64,000 nt of DNA from Adineta steineri (lineage: Eukaryota; Rotifera; Eurotatoria; Adinetida; Adinetidae). The translations under genes and the position numbers were made by a program. Below the pieces are notes generated by a model. It did no database searches and was not told the origin of the DNA. It saw nothing but the letters and a program-made list of their open reading frames with translations. Shown here piece by piece: positions 36,738 through 48,600 of the stretch. The first letter of the stretch is position 1, and each line of letters begins with the position of its first letter. The stretch spans positions 235,111 through 299,110 of the forward strand of contig CAJNOI010000114.1 of assembly GCA_905250115.1 (NCBI GenBank), read 5' to 3'.

Positions 36738-39411
36738 TTCTTTCTTTTTTTTCTTGGTCCCAGTTGGCTTGCCGAGATTACATTCTCTGTATGTATGTAT
36801 GTATGTACGTGTGTTTCTCTCTCTCTCTCTCATTTCGATATGGTTGGCGTGTATGCATGTAACGAAAAATATTTTTTAGTTACAATTTATTTATGGATTA
36901 TGCTTGTTTTCTTTCCCTTTTCTTCTTTTTTTGTACTCTCTGTTTTTTTGGCCAGATGAGAAAATAAATAAATGTGTATTTAATGATTTTTTGCAGTTTT
37001 ATTTATATTAAATCAAATAAGAATTAGACTTAATTATGAAAATTTAGAACATGATGTACAAAGTACCCAAAACAACAGCTGTTAAATGTCATAGAAAGAT
37101 CTTATCAATATATCTGATCGATTTTTTCACAAGATAGTTCTATGCCATTGAAAAAGAAAATTATTATTTTCAGTTTTATCATCAAAGCTGGATATACATA
37201 TGTCTATTAATAGTTTCATTCATACTGGAATTATTGTCAAGTGATTCATAAAGGAAAAACATGTGAACTATCATTATAAAACTTGAGAATATAATATTTG
37301 GCGAAAATATATTTTTTCTATTGACTAGGTCAAACTAAATAAATATAGTTAAGTATGTATTACAAGAGTAATATAATAATCAAAAGGAATATTTCAAGTA
37401 ACTATTGAGATAAATACTAGGCAAAGTGTTTTATTTTCTATATCTTTATATACATTCTTTTTTTCGTTCGAATCATTGTTTATTTGTAATGTACGACGTC
37501 GTAAAAGATTGATTATATATATATTGCAATAGAAAGAAAGAAATTCTTTTTCTCCCAGCAATTAATGTCTAAAAACTCTTCAAATGACAATATATTATTA
37601 CATTTCTATTTATTTATATGATTTTCCTATTATCACCTGAACAAACAACATGGTAGAAGGCCGGATATTTCATATTAATTGATATTCGATCACCTCACAT
37701 ATATTATTGCTTATAAGGAAACAGAAATCCAATTATCATTCATCATTTTATTGGCATAGAAGTCTTTATATATATATATATGTATATAGATAAGAATAAG
37801 AGGAAAAAAATGACATTGGATATTATTTTTCATTTCTATTGTTATGTGACACATTATCATCGGTAATTTTATTCTTTTTTTTTTTTGATATTCAAATATT
37901 TCTTCTTCTTCTTCTTCTTTTTTTTATAACACTTATGTCTTTTATCTTTTAAATTGGTGTTGAGTGACGGTAATCCCTCAAATCTAATAACCTTGAGCTT
38001 ATGGTCTTAACGTGTTTCTCTCCCTCCTTTTTTTGACGCTTCCGCCTTCATATAATCAACAAATATCTGGGCCAGGATAGTTCGTCAACATAAACTATTT
38101 TAAGAAGTGATAGCAACATCATCGTCCTTTGAGACTTTGTTATATTGGACAGATCAATAACACAAAAAAATTTTCTAGGACAAGACAAAAAACACATTAT
38201 CACTCATAAAATCATATAACTTGGCATCATTCATCAACTTACATTACTGTGTGTCAATTACCTGTTCACATACATAGAAATTATAACATATACATATATA
38301 TATGTATATATAAATAATCAGAAAATAATTAGACAGTAGACAATGAAAGAAAGTTATTCCATCTGCTTTAATGCACATTTGTAAAACATATGTATTCATT
38401 GACATTGACTAACTTATGCTTGAAGTCCATGACATTGATAGATAAACAGGTGTCAATACAAAATCCTTTTTAGCATTATTATTCAATTATATATATGTAT
38501 ATCAATTGCTTTACAGTCAACTTATTTTGACAAAATTCATTTAGTAAGAATAAAATAAGATAGATATCTAGTTTGATATGTATGTTAAGTTTTTTCTAGG
38601 ACATTGATATTAGACAGATGATTATACGTGTGTCGCCTTGCTGAATGCATGCCTACGCACTAATTTTTCCTTCCGTTTCCTCACCCTCATTCATAGAGGA
38701 CAAACAAATGAAACAACACAAAAACCAAGAAAAAGGAAAGAAGATGTAGCAAAAGAGAAAATAAGAACGTTAGGCACCCCACAAATGCGTCTATCGAGAA
38801 GACAAACAAAAAAAAATGGTAATTTGTCAATCAATATCCCAGAGATATTGATCTATTCTATCGGCGTAAAATAAGAGAAAGATAAAAGCTAATGAATCTC
38901 AATTCTAGCTAAACCCCGCCTGTTTGCAACACACACACACACATATACATATATAAAAATAATACTTTTGCTAAGAGCAATGTTTCACTTAATTCTAACT
39001 CTTCAATAGACCTTATTCATTTTCTATTTTCCTCATTTCCCTGTCTCTCTCTCTTTCTCGCTCTTGCTCTTTCCCCCTCCCTCTCTTTCTCCCTTTTCGT
39101 GTTCCTATAGATGATCGATGTCGATTGTGTGCTAGCATTTTTTGCTCAATTCAGGATCATATTTGATCGAAAATAAATTAAACATGAGCTTCTAGCTTTG
39201 CATCGGTTGTTGTCGGTAGGAGGTATAGACAGGCTAGAAGCAATTATAATATTTCTCTTTCTCTCTTTCCTCTGTTGTTCTCGTCTCCGATCGTTCAATC
39301 TACTGTCGTTCTTTTAAGTAAACGGATCGATCTCCTGTGGCCAACATTCATCACATTGGTAGTAACAAGCAAACTATTGCTTCTCAATGTTTTTTCCACA
39401 TATAATTGAAC
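36738..39411. other. intergenic, about 2.7 kb
   Basis: Downstream of RIM and upstream of the membrane-protein gene. Contains CT-rich tracts (36810-36830, 39040-39100), CTT repeats near 37900, and CA/TA runs near 38930 and 38295. The open frame at 38638-38874 starts at a non-ATG codon and is Lys/Arg/Thr-rich without features. No gene supported. Confidence 0.55.
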
Positions 39412-40386
39412 ATGTTCATATATAAAATGATAATTCTTTCATCAACAACAAGTATTATGACAATGTCGACTAATGCTACTTTATTATCTTTACCAACAAC
39501 TGAACATATATATTTATCATCATATTATACAAGTATGATAAAACGTCTTTTAATTGTATTTGGCTCAATATTTTTTCTTTGGTTAATTATGGGACTCGTA
39601 TTTGCGTCAATTCAAACATTTCGTCATATAAAAAAGAAGACTAATAATAAATTTTTTCGTTATAATCGATCGTTACCACCATCATCATTAATAACACCCA
39701 CAAGACCACCATATAGAAGAGATAATAATTCTGATAATGATGAAGATGATGATGATGATGATCAAGCAAGTGTTTTTACTTCTGTATCATATCTATCGGA
39801 ACGATCAAGAAATATACATGATTCTGCACAGTTTGCTTCACCATGTCGACGTATACCTGAAGAAGAATTTGAACTAACATTACCAATGACAGCTGCTGGT
39901 ATTTCTAATATGGCTTTTAGTCGATCAACTTTAGCATCATCAACTAGTGGGGGAGCATCTCTTCTTTATTATCCAGCTTGTCGTAATTTTGCTTATTCCC
40001 AATCGACTCTTGCATCATCTACTGCTGATTTAAATACTCCCACGCCATCCATAATTGTTCCTACCAATGAACCATCAACATATAAAGCTCGATCGTCTCG
40101 TTTAGCTAATTTAAAACGACATTCATCTCAATCATCATCAACAACAACATTTAGTCAGATTACTAATGCTACCTATTTATCGTCTAGTAGTACATCGACA
40201 TCATCAAGTATTCCAATAGCATCATTAAAACGTGCACCATTGCCTACGGTAATGATTACTGATTGTGATCGTCTGCAAACCGATATTATTGAACTTGATG
40301 ATTTTGAACCGGAAAAAGATTGGCGCCGTGCACAACCTGAATTAAGATTACTACTCAATGATAAAATGCCACAGGCCGTTAGGTGA
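39412..40386 (+). CDS. hypothetical single-pass membrane protein with Ser-rich cytoplasmic tail
   Basis: An apparently single-exon ORF of 324 residues from ATG 39412. A short N-terminal region (NATLLS glycosylation sequon) is followed by one strong membrane span (LLIVFGSIFFLWLIMGLVF) at about residues 45-65 and a basic stop-transfer (RHIKKKTNNK). The tail has an acidic run (DNDEDDDDDDD), a PEEEFEL segment, and two copies of a motif of type A-x-S-x-STLASST (FSRSTLASSTSGG and YSQSTLASSTADL), then long Ser/Thr stretches and a conserved-looking end (ELDDFEPEKDW, QPELRLLLND). The first ~35 residues lack a classical signal peptide, so type III topology (N-out) is likely. The ending GTTAG|GTGATA could be a splice donor, giving a longer C-terminus. 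No family recognised. It is convergent with the BH3-like ORF, 94 bases between stops. Confidence 0.75.
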   Translation: MFIYKMIILSSTTSIMTMSTNATLLSLPTTEHIYLSSYYTSMIKRLLIVFGSIFFLWLIMGLVFASIQTFRHIKKKTNNKFFRYNRSLPPSSLITPTRPPYRRDNNSDNDEDDDDDDQASVFTSVSYLSERSRNIHDSAQFASPCRRIPEEEFELTLPMTAAGISNMAFSRSTLASSTSGGASLLYYPACRNFAYSQSTLASSTADLNTPTPSIIVPTNEPSTYKARSSRLANLKRHSSQSSSTTTFSQITNATYLSSSSTSTSSSIPIASLKRAPLPTVMITDCDRLQTDIIELDDFEPEKDWRRAQPELRLLLNDKMPQAVR

Positions 40387-40439
40387 TATATACATATATA
40401 TATATATATTAAAACTTATTTGAATACATATTTGTTGTT

Positions 40440-40466
40440 TATTATTATTATTATTATTATTATTTA
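40440..40466. repeat. (ATT)n microsatellite
   Basis: About nine uninterrupted TTA/ATT units between the convergent 3' ends of the membrane-protein gene and the BH3-like ORF. Confidence 0.85.
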
Positions 40467-40480
40467 TTTGTCTTTATACA

Positions 40481-40657
40481 TTAAAAGATAAAGTTATAAC
40501 AACGCACAAATGAATAGATAATTAAATAAAAAATAGTATTAAAATATCGTTTAATAGATGTCAAAAATGATGATTCCAATTGCTTTTGATCAATTTCATC
40601 ACTTATATCACGAAGACGTTGTGCAATTTGTCGAATAATTAATTTTCTTTCTTCCAT
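40481..40657 (-). CDS. candidate BH3-only, tail-anchored mini-protein
   Basis: A 58-residue ORF from ATG 40657 to TAA 40481-40483. TAA stands directly before the ATG in frame, so the start is fixed unless a start-codon-bearing exon is spliced. Residues 11-23 read IAQRLRDISDEID and fit the BH3 pattern h1-x3-h2-x2-h3-small-Asp-x-h4 exactly (I11, L15, I18, S19, D20, I22). The spacing and several identities match BIM-type BH3 helices. BH3 helices insert into the groove of BCL-2 survival proteins or activate BAX/BAK. After a polar linker and a K36-R37 pair, residues 38-58 (YFNTIFYLIIYSFVRCYNFIF) are hydrophobic with one Arg, like a mitochondrial or ER tail anchor. Codon texture is coding-like. No other BCL-2 homology region fits in 58 residues. 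Chance occurrence of the motif remains possible. Confidence 0.5.
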   Translation of the reverse strand: MEERKLIIRQIAQRLRDISDEIDQKQLESSFLTSIKRYFNTIFYLIIYSFVRCYNFIF

Positions 40658-42119
40658 TTATCGTAGTTCAATTGAATAGATGACACATAGAATAACGTTT
40701 GATTTATATTACAGAAAAAAAAAACGAAGAAGAAGAAGAAGTCAAACGAACTCAAAGAGAGAGAGAGAGAGAGATTATGCTAAGTTCTATAAAGGTGATA
40801 AATACACATATATATTCACCGGAAGTCTATGATCATATTGTTGAATATTGATATGAACGCAAGAATAACACATTACATTATTCGTATAGTACAAGACAAA
40901 AAGTGAACAAATAGATTAAACATCACACACGTGTAAGGCACGTTCCGTATTAAAGCCAAGATCAAAGATAAAGTTGATCATCGAAATAATCAGATGCAGA
41001 AATAATAGATCACTGTGAAAAAAAATTTCGAAAATAAATCGATATTGATGGAGTATGAGAATATACTTGATTGAACAATCAGTTACACTTGATTTAATAA
41101 ATAAAATTATTTTTTTTATATACTGAAAAAAAGATGAACAAACAAATCAATAATCTTGTATAGTTTAAAAATATGAAAATACAATATTTTCCATACCGGA
41201 TTATTAAATCCATACTTTGGATTAACTTTAATATGGTGGAATAGACACAGAAATGCTTTCTCATATCCATTTCTCGTAAACAATATTAAATCTATGAACG
41301 AGCATTTTTCATCTATGTTGTTTTTCAATAGACTCTCACATTTGTTTGCTTTAAATAGTCGGCAAAACTAACATAACAATTAATTACAGAGAATAAATAC
41401 TAGATTCTATAATCATTAAACATGCGATTGATATTATTCATATGAACCTCGATGCGATAACCAATAACAACTTGTAACTATTACCGTACATATTTAATAT
41501 ATTCTGAACTTCATTGATTTCCTATTACTTCTGTATACATGTGTATATATGCTACTGATCGGTTGTCTGGGTAACAACTTTTCATGTTTCAATCAAAAGA
41601 GTAAGTGTAAAAAAAAAGAAGAAAAAAAAAAAGAAACCTATGTTGTATATCTACTTCTTTTAAATACATCTATGTCTATGACAAAGTTATAGACGTAGAG
41701 AGAAGAGAGAAGAAACGAGAGTAAAGAAAAGCGAAAGAAACGCTATAACGTTTGTTCATCATTAAAAATCACTTCTATTCTTTTTTTTTTTCGTTACCAC
41801 TCTTTGTCGCAACACAATAAATATACGGACATAAACGTGTGCGCTTCCACACATTTAACTGACGAATAGTCAACAGCTTGTTTTAATATGTAGGATTCTC
41901 AATTTACAATTTATTTTCACACCTTATAAAGTGAGAGGTTTTTTATGTTAAATTCCACACTTAACAAAAATATATCCGTAAGAAATCAAAATTAATTTTG
42001 AATTTCGTCGAAGAATAAAAAATTATGAAACCTTTTTTTTCTTCTTTCTTATTGATTTTCTACCAGTAAATTAATTTCCATTTTTTTTTATGTTTTTAGA
42101 TTTATAGTATTTCATTTAA
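40658..42119. other. intergenic, about 1.5 kb
   Basis: Holds the presumed promoter of the BH3-like ORF (leftward) and of the CAAX protein gene (rightward). Includes a GA run near 40757 and purine-rich tracts near 41610-41740. No supported gene; the minus-strand frame at 41116-41328 has no features. Confidence 0.55.
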
Positions 42120-42506
42120 ATGGATACTTATTATCCTCCAACACGTAGTGATTTTCGTTGTGCTTTATGTCAACAAAAAAATGCCTTTCATTGTGAACAT
42201 GATACACCTTATCGTGATAGATATTTAGGCGCAAATGTTCCAAATACATCAGAAAGTTATGACAGTCAAAATCGAAAACCAAGAAATTCAAGTAGATCAC
42301 AGAATAATAATGAAAATGATAAAAAACGACGAACAAATTCACTTAATAATGTTCAACATCAACAAAACCAAAGATATGAGACAAAAAATAATACAAATGT
42401 GAATACGAATACAAATACGACTGTGACTACGACTACGAATACGAACAGTACTCAGCAAATAACAGTTGAACAAAAGAAAAAATCGAAATCGTGTGTTATT
42501 TTATAG
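42120..42506 (+). CDS. hypothetical prenylated (CAAX) protein with N-terminal Cys/His motif
   Basis: A single-exon ORF of 128 residues. The N-terminus (MDTYYPPTRSDFRCALCQQ, then FHCEHD) has a CALC...HCEH arrangement that could bind zinc. The middle is Asn/Ser/Arg-rich and disordered, with a run of Thr-Asn dipeptides encoded by ACNAAY-type codons (TNTNTTVTTTTNTNS) that probably expanded by slippage. The end is KKKSKSCVIL: a polybasic stretch followed by a CAAX box whose terminal Leu predicts geranylgeranylation, so the protein should be tethered to a membrane. This ending is typical of small GTPases, but no GTPase domain is present. An acceptor-like TTTATAG lies 12 nt before the ATG. No family recognised. 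Confidence 0.7.
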   Translation: MDTYYPPTRSDFRCALCQQKNAFHCEHDTPYRDRYLGANVPNTSESYDSQNRKPRNSSRSQNNNENDKKRRTNSLNNVQHQQNQRYETKNNTNVNTNTNTTVTTTTNTNSTQQITVEQKKKSKSCVIL

Positions 42507-45500
42507 CTTGTTTCTTAATATTTATTTCATGTACTAAGTTGTTTATATACAGTTCTATTTCAGAAAAAAAGAACTTTTTATTTTTTTTTTTATTAAAACA
42601 TTTCTATTAAGAACATGATAGTTATTCAATTAATTGAGAAGACCGATATATTGACATAGATTAACTGTTCTATAGTTTCAAGACAACTTGTGATGACTTA
42701 GAACGATACTAATTTAAAATTCAAATCAGATGAAAACAAAAAATGATCAAATGATTTATTACGAAAGAAAATGTTTTTGTCTGAGAATTGAAACATATAT
42801 TCAATTAGCTTGATGTTTAGTTTCTTCTAAGAAGTAAACTTGGATCCATTGACATATCACATTTATTGTCTTCATTTAAATGCATTCAGAATGTCTGGTG
42901 AGTCTTAATGATGATTCATAGTGAGTACATAAATTATTTTTAATGAGAACTGACTACATTAATTATCATGATCTAAAGAGAAACTTCCACTTGTACATAT
43001 ATGGAATTAAATTAGTTTCATCACTGTCATCCGTTCTACAATCTGTACTACGTGAGTGCGTGTATTGGATAGCTTTCACACAACGATGTTCATAGGTATC
43101 GGCTCTCTTTCAAATTCAATTTGCGAGGATCTTTCGCGGATAGTTCTGTAAGAACTAAATATTATAGCTTTACTTATACATAACAGTAGTTAAAAAAAGA
43201 ATCACGACAATTGAACACATGCGATGAGATACTTTACAACATATACAAAAAGAGTCACTCATTTTTACATATGATAATCATTGATATGACACGCGAGAAA
43301 CCTATTGTACTGATCACAGACATGACATATGCTTTTTTTCTAAGAAAATCTAAAGGAAAAGTATGACAATATGCTTCATTATTTGACTTAAAGAACAACA
43401 AACTAAACAAACAAAATTTACCTTGGCTTCTAAAGCAATTATAGGACATAGTGTAATTCGATCAACTTCCAATGAATTTTCCAATAGCAAATAAAGTCTT
43501 AATTCTAGATGCAAACAACCGTTTCAGAATTTACTTATATATGTCTATACAAGATGTGTAAAACTCTCAACATCTAATTAATATGATGACATGATATTTA
43601 TTTACAAACATTATCTTTCTATTAATATTGGTACTATACATATTTTGTTGACGCCTGTCAAAAATAATATATCAAACGATTATTCTGAAAAAAAGAAAGT
43701 ATACATCGTTTAGATAATTAGATAGAATAAAATACAAGCTTTTTGTATAGCATCTTATGAATACAAACAAGAAACTTCCGTTGTTTAATCAATTAATCGT
43801 ACTACATTGGTCAAAGAACATGAAATATAATTTTTTTTCCGCTTGTTTTCTTGGTAAATTAAGAAAAACAGCTTTTATATAGATTATTTGATCAAATGCT
43901 GAATGATCTTCTTATTGGATGTTTAGCGCTTCTTGCTAGTCATAACACAAGATAAACCATTGAGAAGACATAACGCTGCAAGGAAAGAATTAGTGTATCA
44001 ATTATCGCCTATTTCTATTGTTCGGAATACTAAAAGATCAGTGAAGTGTAAAATTGTATTAGAAGACTAAAACTCATGAAGGCAAACATAGGGAATAAGC
44101 TATTTTTTAGTAAATCATTACGCGTACATTCTCATCTCAGTTTCTATTATAAGTTCATACTACTAATGTATATCATACACTATACATATGATAGAAAGAC
44201 GTCGTAAACTAATATTGTCAATGAAAATAGAACTATTGGTTAACGAATGTTGTTTTCTTAACAAACTCGAATTTAATCAATGAATAAATTATTGAATCTC
44301 TCATTAAGTAGGGTACAAGCAATTTACAAAAAGAAAAAGTAAATCTTGCCGATATCAAATTACTACATGTCAGTCACAGCCATTTAAACAATCATCTTTC
44401 ATTGTGCTCATTGAGACGAAAATAATAAGAATATATGTACACATAGTCTTAAGTACAACTTATTATGTGTGATCACTGTAGTTTATATTCACTCATTATT
44501 AGAATAAAAAATAGTTCGAAAATAATTTGTTTTTCTTTAGATTTTATAAATCGATATATACATAATGGTTTATAAAAAATTGAGTTAAATGTGTCGTAGA
44601 TATCTTTCATATGATAAATTACTCGTTTTATTTTAGTCGATGAGACGTAGTTATGTTAAAATTTTCATACATCATCGTTCATCATTTTAGTAAAATATGT
44701 ATTTTTTCTTTTTCTTTTCACCATTATCTACATAATTTAAACAGATTTGAATGACAAAAAAGAAAAGCTGGTTAATGATATGTACATCTGGATGTGTTCT
44801 ATTTAGTGTTATTTATCGAATAGGATGATGATGATAATAGGCAACAAGTACGAATGTTTAGATGGATAAAACAATGATGGACAATTGTTTAGTCGTTCTA
44901 ACACCGTTCAAAAGTAGACGATAGAAAAGAAGAAAGGGAGATGGTCATTCAGCGCTTTATTTCTTTCTCCTTCTCATCAAAATAATTAACTATGGCCGTA
45001 GACGACGACGACGACCTATTTTTATGCACATAAGTATATCGTGCGTTCTCGCTTCTCTTTGTCTTGCATTATTGGATATTGTTGAACAGCGAAAAGAAGG
45101 AGAATAACTATAAGAAAAGAGAAAAGAAGAACAAGAAGAAGAGACAAACACATATGCATATGTATGAAACTGAGTGAGTGAACGTATTTATTCGATCATT
45201 GCACATATAAGAGAAAAAGATTCTCTTTTTTTCCTCTTTCTCTTCGCTCTCTCATTTGTCCAAGAATAAGTAAGATGGAGAAGTTCAGAAGCCCCCATTG
45301 ACTTTTCACCTTGATTCTAAAATTCATAATGGTACTAAGATAGATATTGAAAGTAATTTACGTAAAGGTCTCTCACCATTGGCTTTCATTTTCCGCATAC
45401 TCGACTCACCGGGGTTTCCTTTACTGGACATTACTCAGCTTTCTTCATTTCGTAAGTATCCCGGTGAGTATACCTTATATTGGTCGATTCCGGTTCGATT

Positions 45501-45679
45501 ACAAAGAAGTTTGTCGTTCGCTGTTCATAGAATCAAATGTACTACTATTGTACAAAAGAAAAGACCTATTGGACAATTAGCAGAATACAACAGAATAATT
45601 CATTTCTTTTTTATTCTTTATTGAAGTCACATTCATCTTATAGACTCATTTATTTTTTATATTATACTATAGACAGACA
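42507..45679. other. intergenic, about 3.2 kb, upstream of the LamG/EGF gene
   Basis: Mostly AT-rich and featureless. The minus-strand frame 43255-43449 has an ATG but no recognisable content. At 45298-45624 a plus-strand frame of 108 codons lacks any internal ATG and has higher GC; it may be 5'UTR or an orphan exon. ACTATAG at 45666-45672 is an acceptor-like site 7 nt before the next gene's ATG. Confidence 0.5.
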
Positions 45680-48600
45680 ATGTGTATTTGGTATATTCTA
45701 TTGTTCATTATTCCATTTGTACATTCAGTTCATTTTAATTCAAATGAAAATAATAACGATAAGAATTCAGTATTTGTTATTTATCCACGATTATATTTGT
45801 GTAATAATGGTTCATTCTCATTTGAATTTCGTACAAAAGCAAGAAATGGTTTAATTTTTTATACAAATGATAATTATTATTCCGATTCAATTATTGTTTC
45901 AATATATAATGAAAAATTATTAGTTGAACAAAAATTTGGAAAAAGTAAAACTTATCAACAATTTGATCATTCAATTAATGATGATAAATGGTATAAAATT
46001 GCTTTTAAACGACGTTCATCATTACTTACGGAAATTGTTCTTTATTCTGTTGCATTACGAAATGTTGAAAATCGTATAATAAAATCTAAAAGTTTAAATT
46101 ATTTACCATTTACTTCATTAAATACAAGTTCAATGGTTTATATTGGTGGTTTACCATTAAATTTATATAAAAAACAACGACATACAAGTGAATTTTTATT
46201 TCAATCATTTCAAGGTTTTGTACGTAATCTTCGTTATGGTTTATGTGGATGTCCAGAACGTATACAATATCCACTTTTTTCATCATTATCAACTAATTTT
46301 CAATCTGAAGTATGTGAACAACAAATGTCATTATGTTCAAGTTCATCATGTGAATGTTTAAATGTTGATGAAGAACCACGTTATCAATGTGATTGTAGCA
46401 ATAAAACATGTAGTATCATGACTATAATGAGTAAGTCATTATGTTGTAAAAGAAAACATATTAACAACGTCTATCTAATCTCATACTGTGAACAGTAACC
46501 TTAAAGGCATAGGCTGTCATCGTTCTTATCTATTTTTGCTTATATTGATGAACATTATACATGTTAGTAGTAAGAGTCGAGTCAGCCACTAATCTTTTCA
46601 GCATCTTCTATACGCTTTGCGCAATCTATATTGCTGCATGTTTCTACTTGTATATGTATATGTATATATATATATACATAGACAACACTAGACAGAACAA
46701 AGCATGCGATAGACCGTATGGAGGCTGCTATGGGCATCTTCTAATGAAACACTGCTTGTTCAGTCAGTCAGTCAGTCAGTCAGTTGCATATGTTTACGTT
46801 ATGTCTACTCGATTAAACGTCGAACATATACATACACACGTTGATCATTTTCCTAACTTTTTGCTGTTATTGTTGTTGTCTACTTCTATAGATTCAATGA
46901 AAAAAAACCCGCATTTCATCCTATTTAGTAATGCCTGATGTAATTTATGATCGATAATCATGATTATCATGGTTAGTAGTACCATTCTTTGATCTAAGGC
47001 GTTAATTGTTTTGATACGCTATTCTCATACATGTCACTTTAAGAACAATCGAACTTGCTCGCGTGTACGCATGCATCAAGAATAAGAAAAGATAATGAGA
47101 ATGATCGCCTGCCAATGTGTGATGAAGCATATATATGTACACACACACACACCTATGTTGTCAATTTTATTCTTTCAGTGTATACTCTATGATTAGAGTG
47201 TCCACATTTTCTATGCAAACGTTCGATCGACTAAGATTTGATCGAGACGAAAAAAAAATAATGAACACTTTGGATATATATGTATGTGTTTGTATATGTG
47301 TGTGAACATTGAACAGATTGACTCTCGAGTGTGTCGTCTTCCTTCACTCAACCAACCTGCGGTAGAGCAACAAAGTTAAACTGTTTTCACTCTCTTCACA
47401 TCTAAGATCGAAAGATGAAGGTGAAGAGAGAATAGTGCACTCTTTTTTTTGTGTATAAAACGATCAAGTAAATAGTTTGATGGGTCACGGTCCGGTCTTT
47501 GTCTTTATGTGATGTATATAGACAAGGAAGCTTTAAAATGATTGAAAGAAAACTTAAAATGAATGCACATAAGTGTATACGTGTCCTTCTCGATCAATTA
47601 ATCATACATATATATATGTATCTAACTGATAATAACCAATGTAAAATGTCTAAGATTGTTATCAAACAACATTTATTTTATTCATGTTTCCTATCTATCT
47701 CAAATAGTAAAAGAATAATTCTATATTGCAAAAAAAAATTTTTGATTATAATTTTAACCTCGGACTAATTCGGAAGTACTTATATGAATGAAGTCTTCTT
47801 CGGAGCGGAAACTAAATATATATATATATATAAATTGACATACTTCGAATGTAGACGATGGTCACTCGACACTGTAATTAGATCCTTATTGTCAATTTTT
47901 TCAGTGTTGATAGATTTCATGTAATGAAATTAGAGGAGAAGAAAAAAAATTCTATTCTAATTCATTTAAGATTAATAAAAACTTCTAATGTCAATAAGAG
48001 AAATGAACTTGAGGGTGAATATTCAATTATTGAGGAAATGCCCATCGATTTGACAAATCAAATTTATTATGTTTGAAAATAATAATAAATCAAAACTTTC
48101 TCTATTTAGATAAGAATCTTATACAATATGAAATTGATTTTACATCGGTTGAATATATATCAAAAAGTGATGCATCATCATTTACATATGGTACTCATCC
48201 GTATATTTTTAATGTTATTAAAAGAGGTTTTTAATCGAAAAATTTAATAAAACAAAAAAAAAAGAATAAAATTTCTTAATTTAGATTTGAATCAATATGG
48301 TCTTGTTACTTTTTCACCTATTGATATTCAACAAGGTAACTGTATGTGGGATTTAAATAAATGTTCTATAGGTAAATCATTTTTTTTTGATAATATTATT
48401 TTCGATGAACTTTTTGTTTTCTTCATAGATTTATCTTTGACATTTATTTTTTCAATTGACCGTGTTAATAAATCATCAACTATATTTACACAATATTTCA
48501 AACATGCTGCTTCAATTCATATTAATTTAAATGTTTTAAATGCGACATACTCAACTTTAACTTTTGACCTTTGGTTACCATTTCATCGTGGTCTTTTACG

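Noticed and set aside
43255..43449. 64-codon minus-strand ATG ORF
   Set aside because: No domain, no neighbouring exons and no coding-like codon texture.
45484..45500. GGTTCGATTAC resembling a tRNA B box
   Set aside because: No matching A box, acceptor stem or anticodon arm could be assembled around it.
46561..46938. 125-codon ATG ORF in the long intron of the LamG/EGF gene
   Set aside because: It reads through TA, CAGT and CA repeats (SQSVSQSV, YMYMYIYIYI) and has no domain or splice context.
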